From Gammaproteobacteria bacterium (GTDB lineage Bacteria > Pseudomonadota > Gammaproteobacteria > UBA9214), in NCBI GenBank assembly GCA_030632175.1, contig DAOVVG010000141.1:1-6594 (forward strand): DNA of 6,594 nucleotides, given 5' to 3'. The first letter of the stretch is position 1. Every line of letters begins with the position of its first letter. The translations under genes and the position numbers were made by a program. The notes under the pieces were generated by a model, which saw only the letters and a list, made by a program, of their open reading frames with translations, was not told the origin of the DNA and searched no databases. Of this stretch, positions 5,439-6,594 are shown one piece after another.

Positions 5439-6374
5439 ATGGCAATTACACTTCCTTATATTCCGTGTTATGCGGAGTACGATGTTGACAACAATCCGTA
5501 TCAGAACATCTATATTGATTTAACCATGCGTTGCAATATGGACTGCAACTACTGCTACAATCCCAAGCGGTCGAAAGATGATATGGATGTTGACCACTTC
5601 GAGGAAGTCTGCAAGCGACTGCCCGTCCCGGTTAAGATGAATTTTCTCGGTGGTGAACCCGCAATGCACCCCAGGTTTTTCGACTTTATCCGTACCGCAA
5701 GAAAGTACGACCATCAGGTCTTCTTCGCATCCAACGGCTACCGTTATACCAATAAAAAATTCATGGAGAAATTACAGGCGCTGGACGTGACATTTTCGCC
5801 GGGACTGTCTCTCGATGGTGGCTCCAGCAGCGAAGAGTTCTACGAAATCCTCAACAACAAGCGCTGTCTGTCCAAGAAAATGAAGGCGCTGGACAATCTG
5901 CATAAATATGGTATTGGCCGGGTTTGCCTGTCAGCTATCATTACACGCGGAGTCAACGAAGTTGTTATCGGTGAGTTGCTTGAGCTTGCCGATCGTTACA
6001 GCGATGTCGTCCGTTACATCCACTTCCGCTCCGCAGCTATGGTTGGTCGCTGGGCCAATACCCAGCCATATACGGCGGCGGAACTGACGGAACTGATGCG
6101 TCCCTATTTCACCGCAGAGCAGCTCCAGCCGAAATGTGTTGCGGAGATATTCTGTACACCGGAGGAGGGCGGCGACTGTTGCTATCGATTCAGGCCAAAT
6201 CCCCGGCTGCAAATCTCCCTGATCGAGTTTGCAACCGAGAAGTCTGCACACTGCCCGAAGCGCGGAAAGTTGCTTCCCGACAGCTTCCGTATCCAGCCGT
6301 TTTTCCAGAACATGATGGATGTCGGCGATGCCCTGTCGGTGGACTTTGGCGAGGTCGTCGTCGGGGCTCATTGA
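5439..6374 (+). CDS. Radical SAM domain protein of unknown substrate
   Basis: The 311-residue product is a radical SAM enzyme. These bind a [4Fe-4S] cluster and cleave S-adenosylmethionine to a 5'-deoxyadenosyl radical. C32, C36 and C39 form the canonical CX3CX2C motif, in DLTMRCNMDCNYCYNPKR. The GGEP motif (71-74) that binds the SAM amino group, SNGYRYT (98-104) and a later strand YIHFRSAAMVGRW (193-205) follow the usual barrel order. The C-terminal third adds C233, C239, C247, C248 and C272, with CPKRGKL after the last. This could hold an auxiliary cluster, but the spacing does not fit the SPASM pattern. I chose ATG 5439 because GGGGG (5426-5430) lies 8 bases before it; a TTG at 5424 would add five residues but overlaps that site. 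The substrate is unknown. A hydrolase-like gene follows after 19 bases, probably in the same operon. Confidence 0.9.
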   Translation: MAITLPYIPCYAEYDVDNNPYQNIYIDLTMRCNMDCNYCYNPKRSKDDMDVDHFEEVCKRLPVPVKMNFLGGEPAMHPRFFDFIRTARKYDHQVFFASNGYRYTNKKFMEKLQALDVTFSPGLSLDGGSSSEEFYEILNNKRCLSKKMKALDNLHKYGIGRVCLSAIITRGVNEVVIGELLELADRYSDVVRYIHFRSAAMVGRWANTQPYTAAELTELMRPYFTAEQLQPKCVAEIFCTPEEGGDCCYRFRPNPRLQISLIEFATEKSAHCPKRGKLLPDSFRIQPFFQNMMDVGDALSVDFGEVVVGAH

Positions 6375-6393
6375 GCAGTCTTTTTCGCAGCAG

Positions 6394-6594
6394 ATGACGC
6401 AGGTTTTTCTGGTGGTGGCCGGAATGCTTCTGGCTGCTATGGTTGTCGGCGCCATCGTGTTGCGGCGTATCTATCATGTGCCGCGTACACAGCCGGGAGT
6501 CAGTCCCCGGCTCCCGAAATTGCCCTTCAGTACGCAGAGTATTCCTGCAGGTGACGGCTGTCATCTTGCAGCATGGTACGTTCCTGCATCTGTG
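6394..6594 (+). CDS. Membrane-anchored protein resembling an alpha/beta hydrolase, 5' end only
   Basis: Sixty-seven codons are open to the window edge. The N-terminus has one strongly hydrophobic stretch (VFLVVAGMLLAAMVVGAIVL, residues 4-23) followed by RR, which looks like a single membrane anchor or uncleaved signal. After a proline-rich linker comes IPAGDGCHLAAWYVPAS. The 'dG..L..Wy.Pa' pattern is typical of the first strands of alpha/beta hydrolases such as serine peptidase-like and acyl esterase-like proteins. The catalytic nucleophile, oxyanion region and Asp/His lie outside the window, so enzymatic activity cannot be judged. ATG 6394 has no evident ribosome binding site. ATG 6424, ten codons later, has GGTGG at 6411-6415 but would shorten the membrane segment. 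The gene is probably co-transcribed with the radical SAM gene. Confidence 0.6.
   Translation, partial: MTQVFLVVAGMLLAAMVVGAIVLRRIYHVPRTQPGVSPRLPKLPFSTQSIPAGDGCHLAAWYVPASV

Noticed and set aside
6346..6393. Upstream in-frame TTG (6346) as start of the hydrolase-like gene, overlapping the radical SAM end.
   Set aside because: It would add 16 mostly polar residues before the membrane segment. ATG 6394 puts the hydrophobic stretch at the N-terminus as expected for a signal anchor. The choice is not certain.
5931..6455. Antisense open frame (174 codons) opposite the radical SAM gene and the hydrolase start.
   Set aside because: The + strand genes have clear catalytic or membrane motifs here, while the antisense translation shows none.

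Overview
The window holds the end of the spc ribosomal-protein operon and the whole alpha operon of a bacterium, followed by a repeat-rich spacer and the start of an accessory locus. Everything reads on the + strand. The gene order rpmD-rplO-secY-rpmJ-rpsM-rpsK-rpsD-rpoA-rplQ is the one found in Escherichia coli. The proteins also resemble the E. coli ones closely: the L15 C-terminus, the alpha C-terminal domain and the S11 tail are nearly identical to the E. coli sequences as I remember them. I therefore place the organism in the Gammaproteobacteria, probably outside the Enterobacterales, because its S4 protein keeps a four-cysteine zinc site that the E. coli S4 lacks. A genus cannot be named from this sequence.

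Positions 1-2013 carry rpmD (3' end only), rplO, secY and rpmJ. They are tightly packed, and rplO and secY are joined as TAA-ATG with no gap. A 172-base gap follows, with a convincing sigma70-type promoter (TTGATT, 17 bases, TATGAT). It then leads into rpsM, rpsK, rpsD, rpoA and rplQ (2186-5045). These genes make ribosomal proteins of both subunits, the SecY translocon channel and the RNA polymerase alpha subunit. An intrinsic terminator at 5081-5106 closes the operon.

Positions 5107-5326 are packed with REP-like palindromes. There are three copies of a GATGGGTA/TACCCRTC hairpin, two in direct orientation and the third inverted against the second as in a REPIN. A further hairpin of a different family (GCCCGGATT/AATCCGGGC) follows. 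There are no genes in this stretch.

From about 5352 a likely promoter leads into a 311-residue radical SAM enzyme of unknown substrate. Its CX3CX2C cluster motif is clear, and its C-terminal third has its own cysteine set. Nineteen bases later begins a second gene, cut by the window edge, that encodes a membrane-anchored protein resembling an alpha/beta hydrolase. The radical SAM and hydrolase pair is the only part of the window that could belong to an undescribed pathway. The rest is conserved housekeeping sequence.
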